A stretch of DNA of 64,000 nt from Flagellimonas_B algarum (GCF_040513375.1 NZ_JBEVTG010000001.1:620001-684000); one strand, 5' to 3'; numbered from the stretch's first letter, positions 34,258 to 42,958 are shown. Notes: generated from the letters alone by a model not told the origin. Made by a program: numbers and translations.

Positions 34258-35486
34258 GCTCAAAGCAAGCCGACGATCAAACTAATTTCCACAGCCCAAT
34301 GGCAAGCCCTTTTAATGCGCTTGTTTTCTGGGTCCCGACCCTGGTATTAATGTTAGTTTTCGCCTTGGGGCATGGGCAAAACTGCGATTGCCAAAAGGAC
34401 TTTGCCGAACTCGATCGCTTGCTTCGCAAGACCCCGGCCTACAAAGACCACAAATCCTTTTACGATACCTCATGGGAACGCCTTCGTGATGCTTTACCAA
34501 CCGTTGGCTCGGATTTGGAATGTATGGTACTTTTGAACCGTCTGACCTTAGGGGTGAAAGACCTCCACATCCGGGTGCAGACTCAAGAACAAGTCCAAAT
34601 CGCAACTGAAAAACTCTCCTTAGACCTCGATAGTTTGAAAACCGTCCTTAAGAAACGCCCACTTTCGGATGTCGAAGGGATATACCGACTCCCCGGTTAT
34701 TTTGACATCGGACTCTTTAAATCAGATCGAACCTACAAGGGAGTGGTCTTGGCGTCGGAATTGGAAAACTGGGAAGCCGGCGAAGTACTGTGTACTATGA
34801 TAGGAATCGATGACAACAATTACCTTTCCGTATTCGCGCGTCCGAAGACCAAAGTACAGATCGCCTATCTCGAACGGATCAAAGACGGGAATTTTTTACA
34901 GTTCGGACTGAAAAAAGACCCCTCGATCAAATTGTACCATCGAGTGGCCTATCGCGATTCGCTATACGTTCGCAAGCAACTCAATGCCAAAACTACCTAT
35001 ATCAAAGTAGGGAGTTTTCGATCCTTCTACCCCACCCTGGCCGAGGCGGAAGCTTTTTATGCCACACTAAAGAACACCCTCACCTCGGAAAACCTGGTGG
35101 TAGACCTGCGCAACAACGGTGGCGGAGGATCGCGCAATTCCGATATTCTGCACGATATCTTATGGGAATACAACCAGACAGGAAAGCTCTTTATATTGAT
35201 CAACAATGCCACGGGCAGCAATGCCGAACAATTCGCCGTTCGTCTCAAAAAATTAAGGAATGCCCTGTTTTTGGGAGACCATAGCTTGGGTATGATCGCT
35301 TACGAAAAGAAACGGAAGGTGAACAACCCCCTGCCTTGCGGTGCATTCAATGCCGTTATGACTTCAAAACGGCATAAGGAATACCTTCCCTATGAAGTCA
35401 AAGGTGTGCCTCCTGAACGTTTCTTGGACTACACAAAAGATTGGATCGAACAGACGCTTGAAATAATAGAACAAGAGAACCCATGA
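34254..35486 (+). CDS. S41-type peptidase embedded in the DUF6090 array
   Basis: 410 residues. A signal or anchor at about 20-40 (LVFWVPTLVLMLVFALGHGQ) implies a periplasmic enzyme. The C-terminal half has S41 (tail-specific protease/tricorn core) features: NLVVDLRNNGGGGSRNSDIL and, after a beta strand, NNATGSNAEQFAVRLKK with the likely nucleophile Ser322, then LFLGDHSLGMI. No clear PDZ domain was seen; the N-terminal part (DFAELDRLLRKTPAYKDHK) is helical. It overlaps DUF6090 genes on both sides by 4 nt, suggesting it acts on or with them (inference). Confidence 0.8.
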   Translation: MSSKQADDQTNFHSPMASPFNALVFWVPTLVLMLVFALGHGQNCDCQKDFAELDRLLRKTPAYKDHKSFYDTSWERLRDALPTVGSDLECMVLLNRLTLGVKDLHIRVQTQEQVQIATEKLSLDLDSLKTVLKKRPLSDVEGIYRLPGYFDIGLFKSDRTYKGVVLASELENWEAGEVLCTMIGIDDNNYLSVFARPKTKVQIAYLERIKDGNFLQFGLKKDPSIKLYHRVAYRDSLYVRKQLNAKTTYIKVGSFRSFYPTLAEAEAFYATLKNTLTSENLVVDLRNNGGGGSRNSDILHDILWEYNQTGKLFILINNATGSNAEQFAVRLKKLRNALFLGDHSLGMIAYEKKRKVNNPLPCGAFNAVMTSKRHKEYLPYEVKGVPPERFLDYTKDWIEQTLEIIEQENP

Positions 35487-36223
35487 TCAACTTTTTCCGT
35501 CGTATCCGTCAAGCCCTACTCGCCGAGAACAAACTCAACCGCTATTTGCTCTATGCCGTTGGGGAAATCGTTCTGGTCATGATCGGGATCTTGTTGGCCT
35601 TGCAGGTGAACACCTGGAACGAAGGGCGTAAAGCGAAAAAAGAAGAAATCCGTTTGCTTCGGGAATTCCGAAAGGATGTGGCCTTTTCAGTAAACGAACT
35701 CGACACCATCGCCAAATACAATGCGCGATCGGTCGCCCACTTGAAAACCATCCAACAGCATTTGATCGAGGACCTCCCGTATTCGAAAGTCTTGGATACC
35801 GCTTTTGGGGGATTGGATGTATGGCACATGCCCTACCTGCCGATGACTTCTTATGAAACCATCAAAGTCAAAGGCATCGATCAAATCAGTAACGATCGTC
35901 TAAAAACGGAAATCACCAAGGTCTACGAATTCGCCTTGAAATACCTTTTGGAAGACAACGGAAGATGGGAATGGTCGTTCAACCAGAACACCACCCAACG
36001 AATGATGATCGGCCATATCCGGAGAGATTCCGACCTCGATTCTGAAATCGCCCGCCCCAATGATTATGAAGCACTGAAGCAAAACACTGAATTCGGTAAT
36101 TTCATCAGTGTCTTGGTCGTGTTGCGATTGAGCCATACCACGGCTTTGAACGAGGTAAAGGAAGACATGCAAGAACTATTGCATCTTTTAGATCAAGAAC
36201 TCAAACCCTTTTCCGATGATTAA
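35483..36223 (+). CDS. DUF6090 family membrane protein, copy 4 of 8
   Basis: 246 residues, starting MINFFRRIRQALLAENKLNR. Helix about 24-42. Periplasmic part with KVKGIDQISNDRLKTEITKV as its form of the shared motif, and an aromatic run WEWSFNQNTTQRM not seen in other copies. Start overlaps the protease stop (4 nt); end overlaps copy 5 by 8 nt as ATGATTAA, the same overlap used at the head of the array. Confidence 0.88.
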   Translation: MINFFRRIRQALLAENKLNRYLLYAVGEIVLVMIGILLALQVNTWNEGRKAKKEEIRLLREFRKDVAFSVNELDTIAKYNARSVAHLKTIQQHLIEDLPYSKVLDTAFGGLDVWHMPYLPMTSYETIKVKGIDQISNDRLKTEITKVYEFALKYLLEDNGRWEWSFNQNTTQRMMIGHIRRDSDLDSEIARPNDYEALKQNTEFGNFISVLVVLRLSHTTALNEVKEDMQELLHLLDQELKPFSDD

Positions 36224-36965
36224 GTTTTTCCGCCGTATTCGAAAGCGCTTGCTCAACGACAACAAATTCAGCAAATATTTACTGTATGCGGTCGGTGAGA
36301 TCATCTTGGTCGTTATCGGGATCTTGATTGCCCTTCAGGTCAACAACTGGAACGACGCCCGCCTTGAGCGGAACAAAGAGCAGGAATATTTGATCGAAAT
36401 CAAGCAGAACCTCGAAAAAGATACCACGAACATCAACCAGGCCATCGCCTTCTACCAAAGAAAAGCGATCCTGGTGAACGAAACCTTCGGGCTTTTCGGA
36501 TTGGGATCGGAAGGAAAGCCCTATATCGACCAACTGTTGCCCAAGATGGATACGCTAACTTCCTTTGAGGTCTATATCCCGGTTCGTACCGCTTTCGATA
36601 ATATGGTGGCCGCTGAAACCGTCGATTTGATCCAAAACAAAGCCTTGCGCACTGCCCTTTCGACCTATTACAGTCAACTCGACTACAAATCCGGAACCCA
36701 AGAACGCGCCAAAGAAGCCTCCCGACAATTTACCGATGAGATCAGTCCGAAAATGATGAGTAGGGAGTTGATCCAATTGTATTTGGGTCAAAATGTGGCC
36801 TACCCCGCCCTTAAGGATATTAGCATCCATTCTGATCCAATGGTCGCCTCCAAACTCTTTACGCTATACATGAACGCCACGATATTGATCAAAGAACTTG
36901 AGCAGCAAAAAGCCGAAATCGAAACCATATTGAACCAGATCGACCCCATGGTATCGGATCCTTGA
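36216..36965 (+). CDS. DUF6090 family membrane protein, copy 5 of 8
   Basis: 249 residues, starting MIKFFRRIRKRLLNDNKFSK with helix about 24-42. The motif is AETVDLIQNKALRTALSTYY. A helix-forming EQEYLIEIKQNLEKDTTNIN follows the membrane segment. A 25-nt gap separates it from copy 6, the largest break inside the array besides the 16 nt between copies 1 and 2. Confidence 0.88.
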   Translation: MIKFFRRIRKRLLNDNKFSKYLLYAVGEIILVVIGILIALQVNNWNDARLERNKEQEYLIEIKQNLEKDTTNINQAIAFYQRKAILVNETFGLFGLGSEGKPYIDQLLPKMDTLTSFEVYIPVRTAFDNMVAAETVDLIQNKALRTALSTYYSQLDYKSGTQERAKEASRQFTDEISPKMMSRELIQLYLGQNVAYPALKDISIHSDPMVASKLFTLYMNATILIKELEQQKAEIETILNQIDPMVSDP

Positions 36966-36990
36966 AGTGACCAAAACAGCATTGTAGCAT

Positions 36991-37731
36991 ATGATCAAAT
37001 TCTTCCGCCGCATCCGCCAGAAGCTCTTGACTGAAAATAAGTTCAGCAAATACCTCCTATACGCCATTGGGGAAATCATCCTTGTTGTGATCGGGATTTT
37101 GATCGCCCTGCAGATCAACAACTGGAATGAAGACCGAAAGGCCAAAAACGAAGAGCAGCGGCTTATCGCCGACCTACATACCGAATTCCAGAACAACTAC
37201 GAGGCGCTTCGTATCGACATCGAACGGTTACAGCGCGTCGTTGACTCCTCGCGCGAACTTCTGGACTTGTTGCAAGAAGCCGAACCACGCATCGAGGTGT
37301 TGAAATTGGACAGTTTGATCAGTGAAACGCTGACCACCCCCACCTGGAATCCCAGTTTTTTCGTCATGGAAGAACTTAAAAAATCAGGAGGCTTCGCCCA
37401 ATTGCAAAATGCCGAATTGAAAACGGCCTTACTCGAATGGGAACGCTACTATACCAACTTAATTGAATTCGAAGCGGGCTTTAGAAGATCTTTCCATTCC
37501 CTGGTCGACTATTTGACCGAACAGGGGTCAATACGAAATGTCGATGACAAGCATCCCGGTTTCAATGTGGGGCTTTCGCGAATGTCGAAAGGAAACATCC
37601 CGCTCCTCACCGATTATCGATTTGAAAACCACATCGATAACATGCATGTCACCAGTTTTGATGAATTATATCAATACCAATTGGCACAGACAAAAATCGA
37701 AACCATATTGAACCTTAGTAAACCCGACTGA
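36991..37731 (+). CDS. DUF6090 family membrane protein, copy 6 of 8
   Basis: 246 residues, starting MIKFFRRIRQKLLTENKFSK. Helix about 24-42. Motif GGFAQLQNAELKTALLEWER. Its DNA at 37027-37079 is identical over 53 nt to 37773-37825 in copy 7, although the periplasmic parts of the two have little in common, pointing to recent exchange or conversion of the anchor region. Confidence 0.88.
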   Translation: MIKFFRRIRQKLLTENKFSKYLLYAIGEIILVVIGILIALQINNWNEDRKAKNEEQRLIADLHTEFQNNYEALRIDIERLQRVVDSSRELLDLLQEAEPRIEVLKLDSLISETLTTPTWNPSFFVMEELKKSGGFAQLQNAELKTALLEWERYYTNLIEFEAGFRRSFHSLVDYLTEQGSIRNVDDKHPGFNVGLSRMSKGNIPLLTDYRFENHIDNMHVTSFDELYQYQLAQTKIETILNLSKPD

Positions 37732-37736
37732 CCCAA

Positions 37737-38480
37737 ATGATCAAATTCTTCCGCCGCATACGCCAGACGCTTTTGACTGAAAATAAGTTCAGCAAATACC
37801 TCCTATACGCCATTGGGGAAATCATTCTAGTGGTCATCGGGATTATGATCGCCTTGCAGATCAACAACTGGAATGAGGAGCAGCAGACAGCGGGGGTCCT
37901 AAATCAATTCGTTAGCGAATTCAAGAAAGAACTGGAATACAACATTCAAGATCTAGAACGTAGTATATCCCTCATGGAGTTCCATATGGAAGAGAAAAAG
38001 AAGCTCCTGACCCTTACTACCCTTGAAACCGTATCACTTGATTCGCTAGAGGCACAAATCGAGTCGAAATATATCAATGTGAGTTACAATCCGACCATTC
38101 TTAGACGCTTTGAAAACGCCCAAATCAGTGAATATGGCACATACGATTCGGTATTGGTCAAAATACAGGAATTTTATGGCTATCTCTGGCCTGAATTTGA
38201 AAAGGCAACCCAATGGCACAACAAGCAAGTGGATATCGAAGACGAATGGTGGCGGTATGCCCAGGATCGTTATGAACTGAATCTGGCTAACGAAGACCAA
38301 TTGCTGGTTCAGGATTCGGTACTTCGCAAAAAAGAACTTCTAAAACTATTACGCTCCACCAAAGTGCGAAATATGTTAAAATCGGATTATGCAAGAAAAA
38401 AACGACTCCGACCCTATTTCGATTATCAAATGGAGATGGCCCAAGAACGATTGGATGCCGTTAATACCCTATTGGAATGA
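37737..38480 (+). CDS. DUF6090 family membrane protein, copy 7 of 8
   Basis: 247 residues, starting MIKFFRRIRQTLLTENKFSK. The anchor is nearly identical to copy 6 at DNA level. The outer part is the most diverged: the shared motif is replaced by NAQISEYGTYDSVLVKIQEF, and a tryptophan/tyrosine-rich stretch (YGYLWPEFEKATQWHNKQ) follows. 5 nt after copy 6; overlaps copy 8 by 4 nt. Confidence 0.88.
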   Translation: MIKFFRRIRQTLLTENKFSKYLLYAIGEIILVVIGIMIALQINNWNEEQQTAGVLNQFVSEFKKELEYNIQDLERSISLMEFHMEEKKKLLTLTTLETVSLDSLEAQIESKYINVSYNPTILRRFENAQISEYGTYDSVLVKIQEFYGYLWPEFEKATQWHNKQVDIEDEWWRYAQDRYELNLANEDQLLVQDSVLRKKELLKLLRSTKVRNMLKSDYARKKRLRPYFDYQMEMAQERLDAVNTLLE

Positions 38481-39244
38481 TACAGTTTTTTCGCAAAATC
38501 CGACGGTCCCTGCTTTCAGAAAACAAAGTTTCGAAATACCTGCTCTATGCCATTGGGGAAATCATATTGGTCGTGATAGGGATCCTCATCGCGTTACAGA
38601 TCAACAACTGGAACGAAGACCGCAAAACCAGAAAAGAAGAACGGACCCTGCTTATTTCCTTGCAAAATGAAATGGCCTACAACATCAAGGAATTGGCACG
38701 GGCACGAAAGGTCAACAATGCCAATATCAAAGGCACCGGGCGCTTGATCGCGCATATGTCACCAAGGCCGAACGACCAATTGAGCGAAAAAGAGTTGGCC
38801 CTGTTGCTTGCCGCATCCTTACAAGAAAAAACCGAGTTCGAACCCCGCCTGAGTGTGATCAATTCGGGTCAATTGACCATCATCACCAACGAAACGCTTA
38901 AAAACGCCCTACTTTCGATCGATGCCAAAGTCGAGCATTTTAGAGAGAACGAAAAAACAGTGACCGATATCCGATGGGATTGTACCCAACAGACCTTAAA
39001 GGAAGGCAATTTTCGAAAGGCTGCTGATTATGTCATCGACTTCTCAAACTGGTACGGCAACACTGAAAGTCCTTTTGAAAACACCAACTTCGAATTGTTG
39101 CGTTCCCGCCCTTTCGAGAACAAGTTGACCCTGTACCTGGCCACCTCCCTGACCTCAGAGGTCGAGCATTTGAAACCCATGGCCCTAGACTTTGAGATCA
39201 TACAAAAAACGCTGGAAGAAGAATTGGAACAATTTGACGAATAG
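38477..39244 (+). CDS. DUF6090 family membrane protein, copy 8 of 8
   Basis: 255 residues, starting MIQFFRKIRRSLLSENKVSK. Helix about 24-42. Motif SGQLTIITNETLKNALLSID; then EHFRENEKTVTDIRWDCTQQ with the only obvious outer cysteine of the set. Last of the array; the SDR gene follows after 14 nt and could be read through. Confidence 0.88.
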   Translation: MIQFFRKIRRSLLSENKVSKYLLYAIGEIILVVIGILIALQINNWNEDRKTRKEERTLLISLQNEMAYNIKELARARKVNNANIKGTGRLIAHMSPRPNDQLSEKELALLLAASLQEKTEFEPRLSVINSGQLTIITNETLKNALLSIDAKVEHFRENEKTVTDIRWDCTQQTLKEGNFRKAADYVIDFSNWYGNTESPFENTNFELLRSRPFENKLTLYLATSLTSEVEHLKPMALDFEIIQKTLEEELEQFDE

Positions 39245-39258
39245 CCCTAAAAACGGGA

Positions 39259-40023
39259 ATGCTTATGGATTTCAAGAAGAAGAACATATTAGTCACCGGA
39301 TCCTCACGAGGGATCGGCAAAGCGACTGCGATGGCCTTTGCCCAAAAGGGTGGCCGGGTCGGAATCAATTTCAGGACCAAACTAGACGAAGCCGAAAAGA
39401 CCCTAGAGGAATTGCCCGGGCAAGGGCATGCCCTTTTTCAAGGAGATGTGTCGGATAAGACCGACTGCCAGCGCATCATCGACGATTTCGTTGCTGCCTT
39501 TGGCCAGATCGATATCTTGGTCAACAATGCCGGGATCTCGATCTTCCATGAAATCGATCAGGTCGAATTTGACCACTGGACCCATGCCTGGGAAACCACC
39601 TTCAAGACCAACCTCTTCGCGGCCGCGAACATGACCTATTGGGCCGCCCAAGCCATGATGAAAACCGGTGGGGGCCGTATCGTAAACGTGTCGTCTCGAG
39701 GTTCGTTTCGGGGGGAGCCTACCAAACCCGCCTATGGGGCCAGCAAGGCGGCCTTGAATGCGATGACCCAATCGTTGGCTAAAAAATTGGCGCCCCATCA
39801 CATTTACTTAGGGGTCGTAGCCCCTGGCTTCACCGAAACCGAAATGGCCGCTGTCACCTTAACCCCAGCGGAACGGGAAAACCTCTTACGCGAATCACCT
39901 TTTCAACGTATGGCCCAACCAAAGGAAGTGGCCCATGCCATCTTGTTCTTGGCTTCCGATGGGGCGGAATACAGCTCAGGAACGATCATCGACGTCAACG
40001 GGGCCAGTTATTTAAGGAGTTAG
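39259..40023 (+). CDS. SDR family oxidoreductase
   Basis: 254 residues, typical for a classical short-chain dehydrogenase. NAD(P) motif TGSSRGIG, structural NNAG, catalytic Ser in VNVSSRGSF, and the YGASK pair (Tyr/Lys). The closing SSGTIIDVNGASYLRS resembles FabG-like 3-oxoacyl reductases. Basic residues after the second beta strand (NFRTK) suggest NADPH preference. An ATG at 39265 is an alternative start. Substrate unknown. Confidence 0.92.
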   Translation: MLMDFKKKNILVTGSSRGIGKATAMAFAQKGGRVGINFRTKLDEAEKTLEELPGQGHALFQGDVSDKTDCQRIIDDFVAAFGQIDILVNNAGISIFHEIDQVEFDHWTHAWETTFKTNLFAAANMTYWAAQAMMKTGGGRIVNVSSRGSFRGEPTKPAYGASKAALNAMTQSLAKKLAPHHIYLGVVAPGFTETEMAAVTLTPAERENLLRESPFQRMAQPKEVAHAILFLASDGAEYSSGTIIDVNGASYLRS

Positions 40024-40136
40024 TTGTCCTTTTCAAGGTAAAAGCAATTTCGTTTCGAGCGCATCCGATTTAAAAACAGCGCGGTTTTTGAGTCGAACGC
40101 TTTGGTATTTCGTATTATTAAGGATAATTCAAAAGC

Positions 40137-41327
40137 ATGAACAGAAAGGAATTTGTCAAGATGTGTGGTTTGTTCGGGATATCGCTCCCCTTTCAAACCG
40201 TGTTGGAATCCTGTAATGAAGGTTCGGAGGCTCCTATTGTTGCCGGTGATTTTGAAGGGACGGTGCTGATTATCGGGGCCGGTGCCGCGGGCATGGCAAC
40301 CGCATATTTGTTAGCACAGCAGGGCATTTCCTTTCGGATCTTGGAAGCCGACAGCTCCTATGGCGGGCGCTTCCGTACCAACAACACCTTTACCGATTTT
40401 CCGATACCCTTAGGGGCCGAATGGCTTCATGTAGCCGAATCGGAACTCCCAGCGATCGTCAATGATCCCAAGGTGACCATCGAAACCGTCACCTTGCCGT
40501 ATTCGGCATCAGACACCTCCGGGTTTTTCAGCAATGGTGAGTTAACCGTAGAAACCGTCGGCAATGCCGTCAACGATGATCAAGACAAAAAGTTCATCGG
40601 TTCTTCCTGGTTCGATTTCTTCGAAACCTATATCGTACCCGGTATTCGAGATCGTATGCAGTTCAATACCCAGGTAACCTCCATTGATTATTCGGGCAAT
40701 CAGGTCATCGCAACGGCTGCCGATGGCAGCACCTATGAGGCTGACAAGTTAGTGGTGACCGTACCTTTGAAATTACTGCAATTGGGCCAGCTAGGCTTCA
40801 CCCCTGAATTGCCGAATAACAAGCTAAACGCCATTGCCAATGCCAACATTTGGAGCGGCATGAAGATATTCCTCAAGTTTTCGGAAGCGTTCTATCCGAC
40901 CTTTCTCTATTTTGACGATAGCCAGACCAACGAGGGCCAGCGTTTGTATTATGACGCGGCCTACGGCCAAAATAGTTCAGACCATGTATTGGGTCTCTTC
41001 GCCGTAGGCCGGCAAGCCGAAGTCTATCAAAACTATAGTGGTGAGGCCCTGAAAAACTACGTGCTTGAAGAGCTCGATAGGGTGTTCGATGGAAAAGCTT
41101 CGGAAACCTATATCGACATCCTCGCCCAAAACTGGAACGAACAACCTTTCGCCCGGGCGGCTTACCTCGAAGATGAAGCCGCCACCTCGATCGCACGCAA
41201 CATGTCCGAAACCGTAAATGGCAAGTTGTATTTTGCCGGTTGTTCGTACATCGACCAAGCCGATTGGAGTTCGGTACATACCGCGGCACGCTCGGCCCGT
41301 GATACGGTCCGTGAATTGCTCCAATAG
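40137..41327 (+). CDS. FAD-dependent amine oxidase-like protein
   Basis: 396 residues. N-terminal hydrophobic stretch and Cys (GLFGISLPFQTVLESC) could be a lipoprotein-type or Tat-less signal. The FAD site is VLIIGAGAAGMATAYLLAQQ followed by the family's ILEADSSYGGRFRT. The C-terminal FAD segment is YFAGCSYIDQADWSSVHTAA. It belongs to the flavin monoamine oxidase/polyamine oxidase group. It is shorter than MAO proteins. Substrate unknown. 113 nt separate it from the SDR gene. Confidence 0.85.
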   Translation: MNRKEFVKMCGLFGISLPFQTVLESCNEGSEAPIVAGDFEGTVLIIGAGAAGMATAYLLAQQGISFRILEADSSYGGRFRTNNTFTDFPIPLGAEWLHVAESELPAIVNDPKVTIETVTLPYSASDTSGFFSNGELTVETVGNAVNDDQDKKFIGSSWFDFFETYIVPGIRDRMQFNTQVTSIDYSGNQVIATAADGSTYEADKLVVTVPLKLLQLGQLGFTPELPNNKLNAIANANIWSGMKIFLKFSEAFYPTFLYFDDSQTNEGQRLYYDAAYGQNSSDHVLGLFAVGRQAEVYQNYSGEALKNYVLEELDRVFDGKASETYIDILAQNWNEQPFARAAYLEDEAATSIARNMSETVNGKLYFAGCSYIDQADWSSVHTAARSARDTVRELLQ

Positions 41328-41359
41328 CGATTTGCTTCCCTTAGGGTACGGTTTTCAGC

Positions 41360-41367
41360 TATCTTTG
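41360..41367 (+). promoter_or_regulatory. -7 element of a putatively leaderless gene
   Basis: TATCTTTG, a full TAnnTTTG match, ends 4 nt before the ATG at 41372. A TTTG at 41331 is 25 nt upstream, a little far for a -33. Confidence 0.55.
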
Positions 41368-41371
41368 CCGC

Positions 41372-41845
41372 ATGAAAGCAGCAACGGTCACCCAACTAAA
41401 AAAAGAGCTTCAATTCAAAGACCAAGAGGAGTTGGTGCAGCTGTGCCTGCGCCTTTCGAAATTCAAGAAAGAGAACAAAGAACTGATGACCTATCTCTTG
41501 TTCGAAGCTCAGGATGAAGAAGGATATATCGAAGTCGTGAAAGCGGAAGTCGATCTGTTGTTCGAGGACATCAACACCAGCAGCTATTATTTTATCAAGA
41601 AAAGCATGCGCAAAATACTGCGCATCTTGAAAAAGTATGCGCGCTACTCGGGCAAGAAAGAAACCGAGGTCGAACTCTTGTTGTATTTCTGTGAACGCCT
41701 GAATGCGTTCAGGCCATCGATCCGAAACAATACCACCCTGACCAATCTGTATGTGCGACAACTCGATTTCATTGAAAAGCGTATCGCCTTATTACACGAA
41801 GATTTGCAATACGATTACGGACAACTCTTGGAAGCACTGCGCTAA
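41372..41845 (+). CDS. Conserved Flavobacteriaceae protein of unknown function
   Basis: 157 residues, all-helical and cytoplasmic by appearance. Distinct stretches: ELVQLCLRLSKFKKENKELM, SSYYFIKKSMRKILRILKKY, SGKKETEVELLLYFCERL, and LLHEDLQYDYG. I recall near-identical hypothetical proteins in many Flavobacteriaceae but no function. The promoter position implies an mRNA that starts at the ATG. Confidence 0.75.
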   Translation: MKAATVTQLKKELQFKDQEELVQLCLRLSKFKKENKELMTYLLFEAQDEEGYIEVVKAEVDLLFEDINTSSYYFIKKSMRKILRILKKYARYSGKKETEVELLLYFCERLNAFRPSIRNNTTLTNLYVRQLDFIEKRIALLHEDLQYDYGQLLEALR

Positions 41846-41933
41846 GGTTTTCACCGAAAAACGAACCCTCGGCCTGATGACTAGCTAATCAAAAAACTAG
41901 GGGACCCACTAAATTTTTGGTTATCTTCTTTTC

Positions 41934-42848
41934 ATGGAACACTACCATACTTTGGAAGCCTACTGCGACGCCATTGGAATCAGCAAACCCCAATGGCCCG
42001 AATTCGATATCCGCAGTTTTGCCGATAACATGAAAACGGTCAAACACCACATGCCCCCGTTCAAACATGAGTTCTATGCGATCGCCTTGAAATTGGATGG
42101 TAGCGGCTATGCGAAAGCCGGTGGGTATTCGACCCAAGATCTTAAGGCCACGGTCTTTTTCAACTCTCCTTATCAAATCATACAATGGGATATCGCTCCC
42201 GACTGGAACGGTCATTATGTGATTTTTTCGGAAGATTTCTGCCGGAACTTGCATCCTAACGAACGGATTACCGAGCGCTTTTCTTACCTACTTTCCGATC
42301 AAACCATTCCATTAAAGGTCGATACCGATGAAATCCCTTTACTGGAAAAACTCTTTCAGGAAATCGCTATGGAACATGGAAACGCACGAACGCATAGCAA
42401 GGCGATTATCCAACACTATATTGAGGTCTTGTTATTGAAAGTGGATCGACTGTTTGCTGACCAAAGTGAAGGAAAGCGAATACAGCGCCATGAACGGAAC
42501 AACGACATCAACACAGTAAGCCGTTTTATGACCGCTTTGGAACTGGCTTTTCAGCCCGGTCAGACCTATCAAGGTTCCGAGCCACACCAAGTACGGTACT
42601 ATGCCGAAAAGGTCAACCTGCATCCGAACCACTTTAATGCGGTAGTCAAACGCATTACCGACAAGTCGGCTTCTGAGCATATCTATGCCCACCTGATCAC
42701 CCTCGCCAAATCGAAATTAGCGAACACCGAATTGTCGATCAAAGAAATCGCCTTTGAGTTATATTATGAGTATCCGAACCATTTCGGCAATTTCTTCAAA
42801 TCGCAAACGGGCATGACCCCGACCTCCTTTCGAAAAACCGCGGGTTAG
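41934..42848 (+). CDS. AraC family transcriptional regulator 1
   Basis: 304 residues. The N-terminal half is a cupin-like sensing domain (FYAIALKLDGSGYAKAGGYS; FSEDFCRNLHPNERITERFS). The C-terminal double HTH is HQVRYYAEKVNLHPNHFNAV then LSIKEIAFELYYEYPNHFGN and FKSQTGMTPTSFRK. It lies just upstream of an exported hydrolase gene whose promoter carries a 21-nt-spaced direct repeat of the kind AraC proteins bind. Confidence 0.93.
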   Translation: MEHYHTLEAYCDAIGISKPQWPEFDIRSFADNMKTVKHHMPPFKHEFYAIALKLDGSGYAKAGGYSTQDLKATVFFNSPYQIIQWDIAPDWNGHYVIFSEDFCRNLHPNERITERFSYLLSDQTIPLKVDTDEIPLLEKLFQEIAMEHGNARTHSKAIIQHYIEVLLLKVDRLFADQSEGKRIQRHERNNDINTVSRFMTALELAFQPGQTYQGSEPHQVRYYAEKVNLHPNHFNAVVKRITDKSASEHIYAHLITLAKSKLANTELSIKEIAFELYYEYPNHFGNFFKSQTGMTPTSFRKTAG

Positions 42849-42867
42849 GTCTAAGATCCCCGTAAAA

Positions 42868-42903
42868 CTTTGAATTCCGTAGTCCTTGCTTTGATTTCCG
42901 TAG
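42868..42903 (+). promoter_or_regulatory. Direct repeat, candidate AraC operator
   Basis: CTTTGAATTCCGTAG (42868-42882) and CTTTGATTTCCGTAG (42889-42903) differ at one of 15 positions and are offset by 21 nt, two helical turns. This is the classic layout for a dimeric AraC-type activator. The downstream copy ends 22 nt before the -7 element, so it covers the place of the -33. Confidence 0.65.
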
Positions 42904-42925
42904 CGAGCACGCCCTAATCGCTGTC

Positions 42926-42933
42926 TAGCTTTG
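42926..42933 (+). promoter_or_regulatory. -7 element of the SnoaL-hydrolase gene
   Basis: TAGCTTTG, a full TAnnTTTG match, 25 nt before the ATG at 42959. No TTTG stands at the proper -33 distance; the second operator copy occupies that area, consistent with activator dependence. Confidence 0.6.
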
Positions 42934-42958
42934 CCCCAAGAACGAAAATCATCATGCA

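Noticed and set aside
32135..39244. DUF6090 run as a phage or toxin-immunity cassette
   Set aside because: No toxin, integrase, attachment site or repeat borders; all copies have the same membrane anchor and look like envelope proteins.
40066..40092. AAAAAC/GTTTTT repeat after the SDR gene as a terminator
   Set aside because: Six-pair stem of A-T bases with no following T run; weak.
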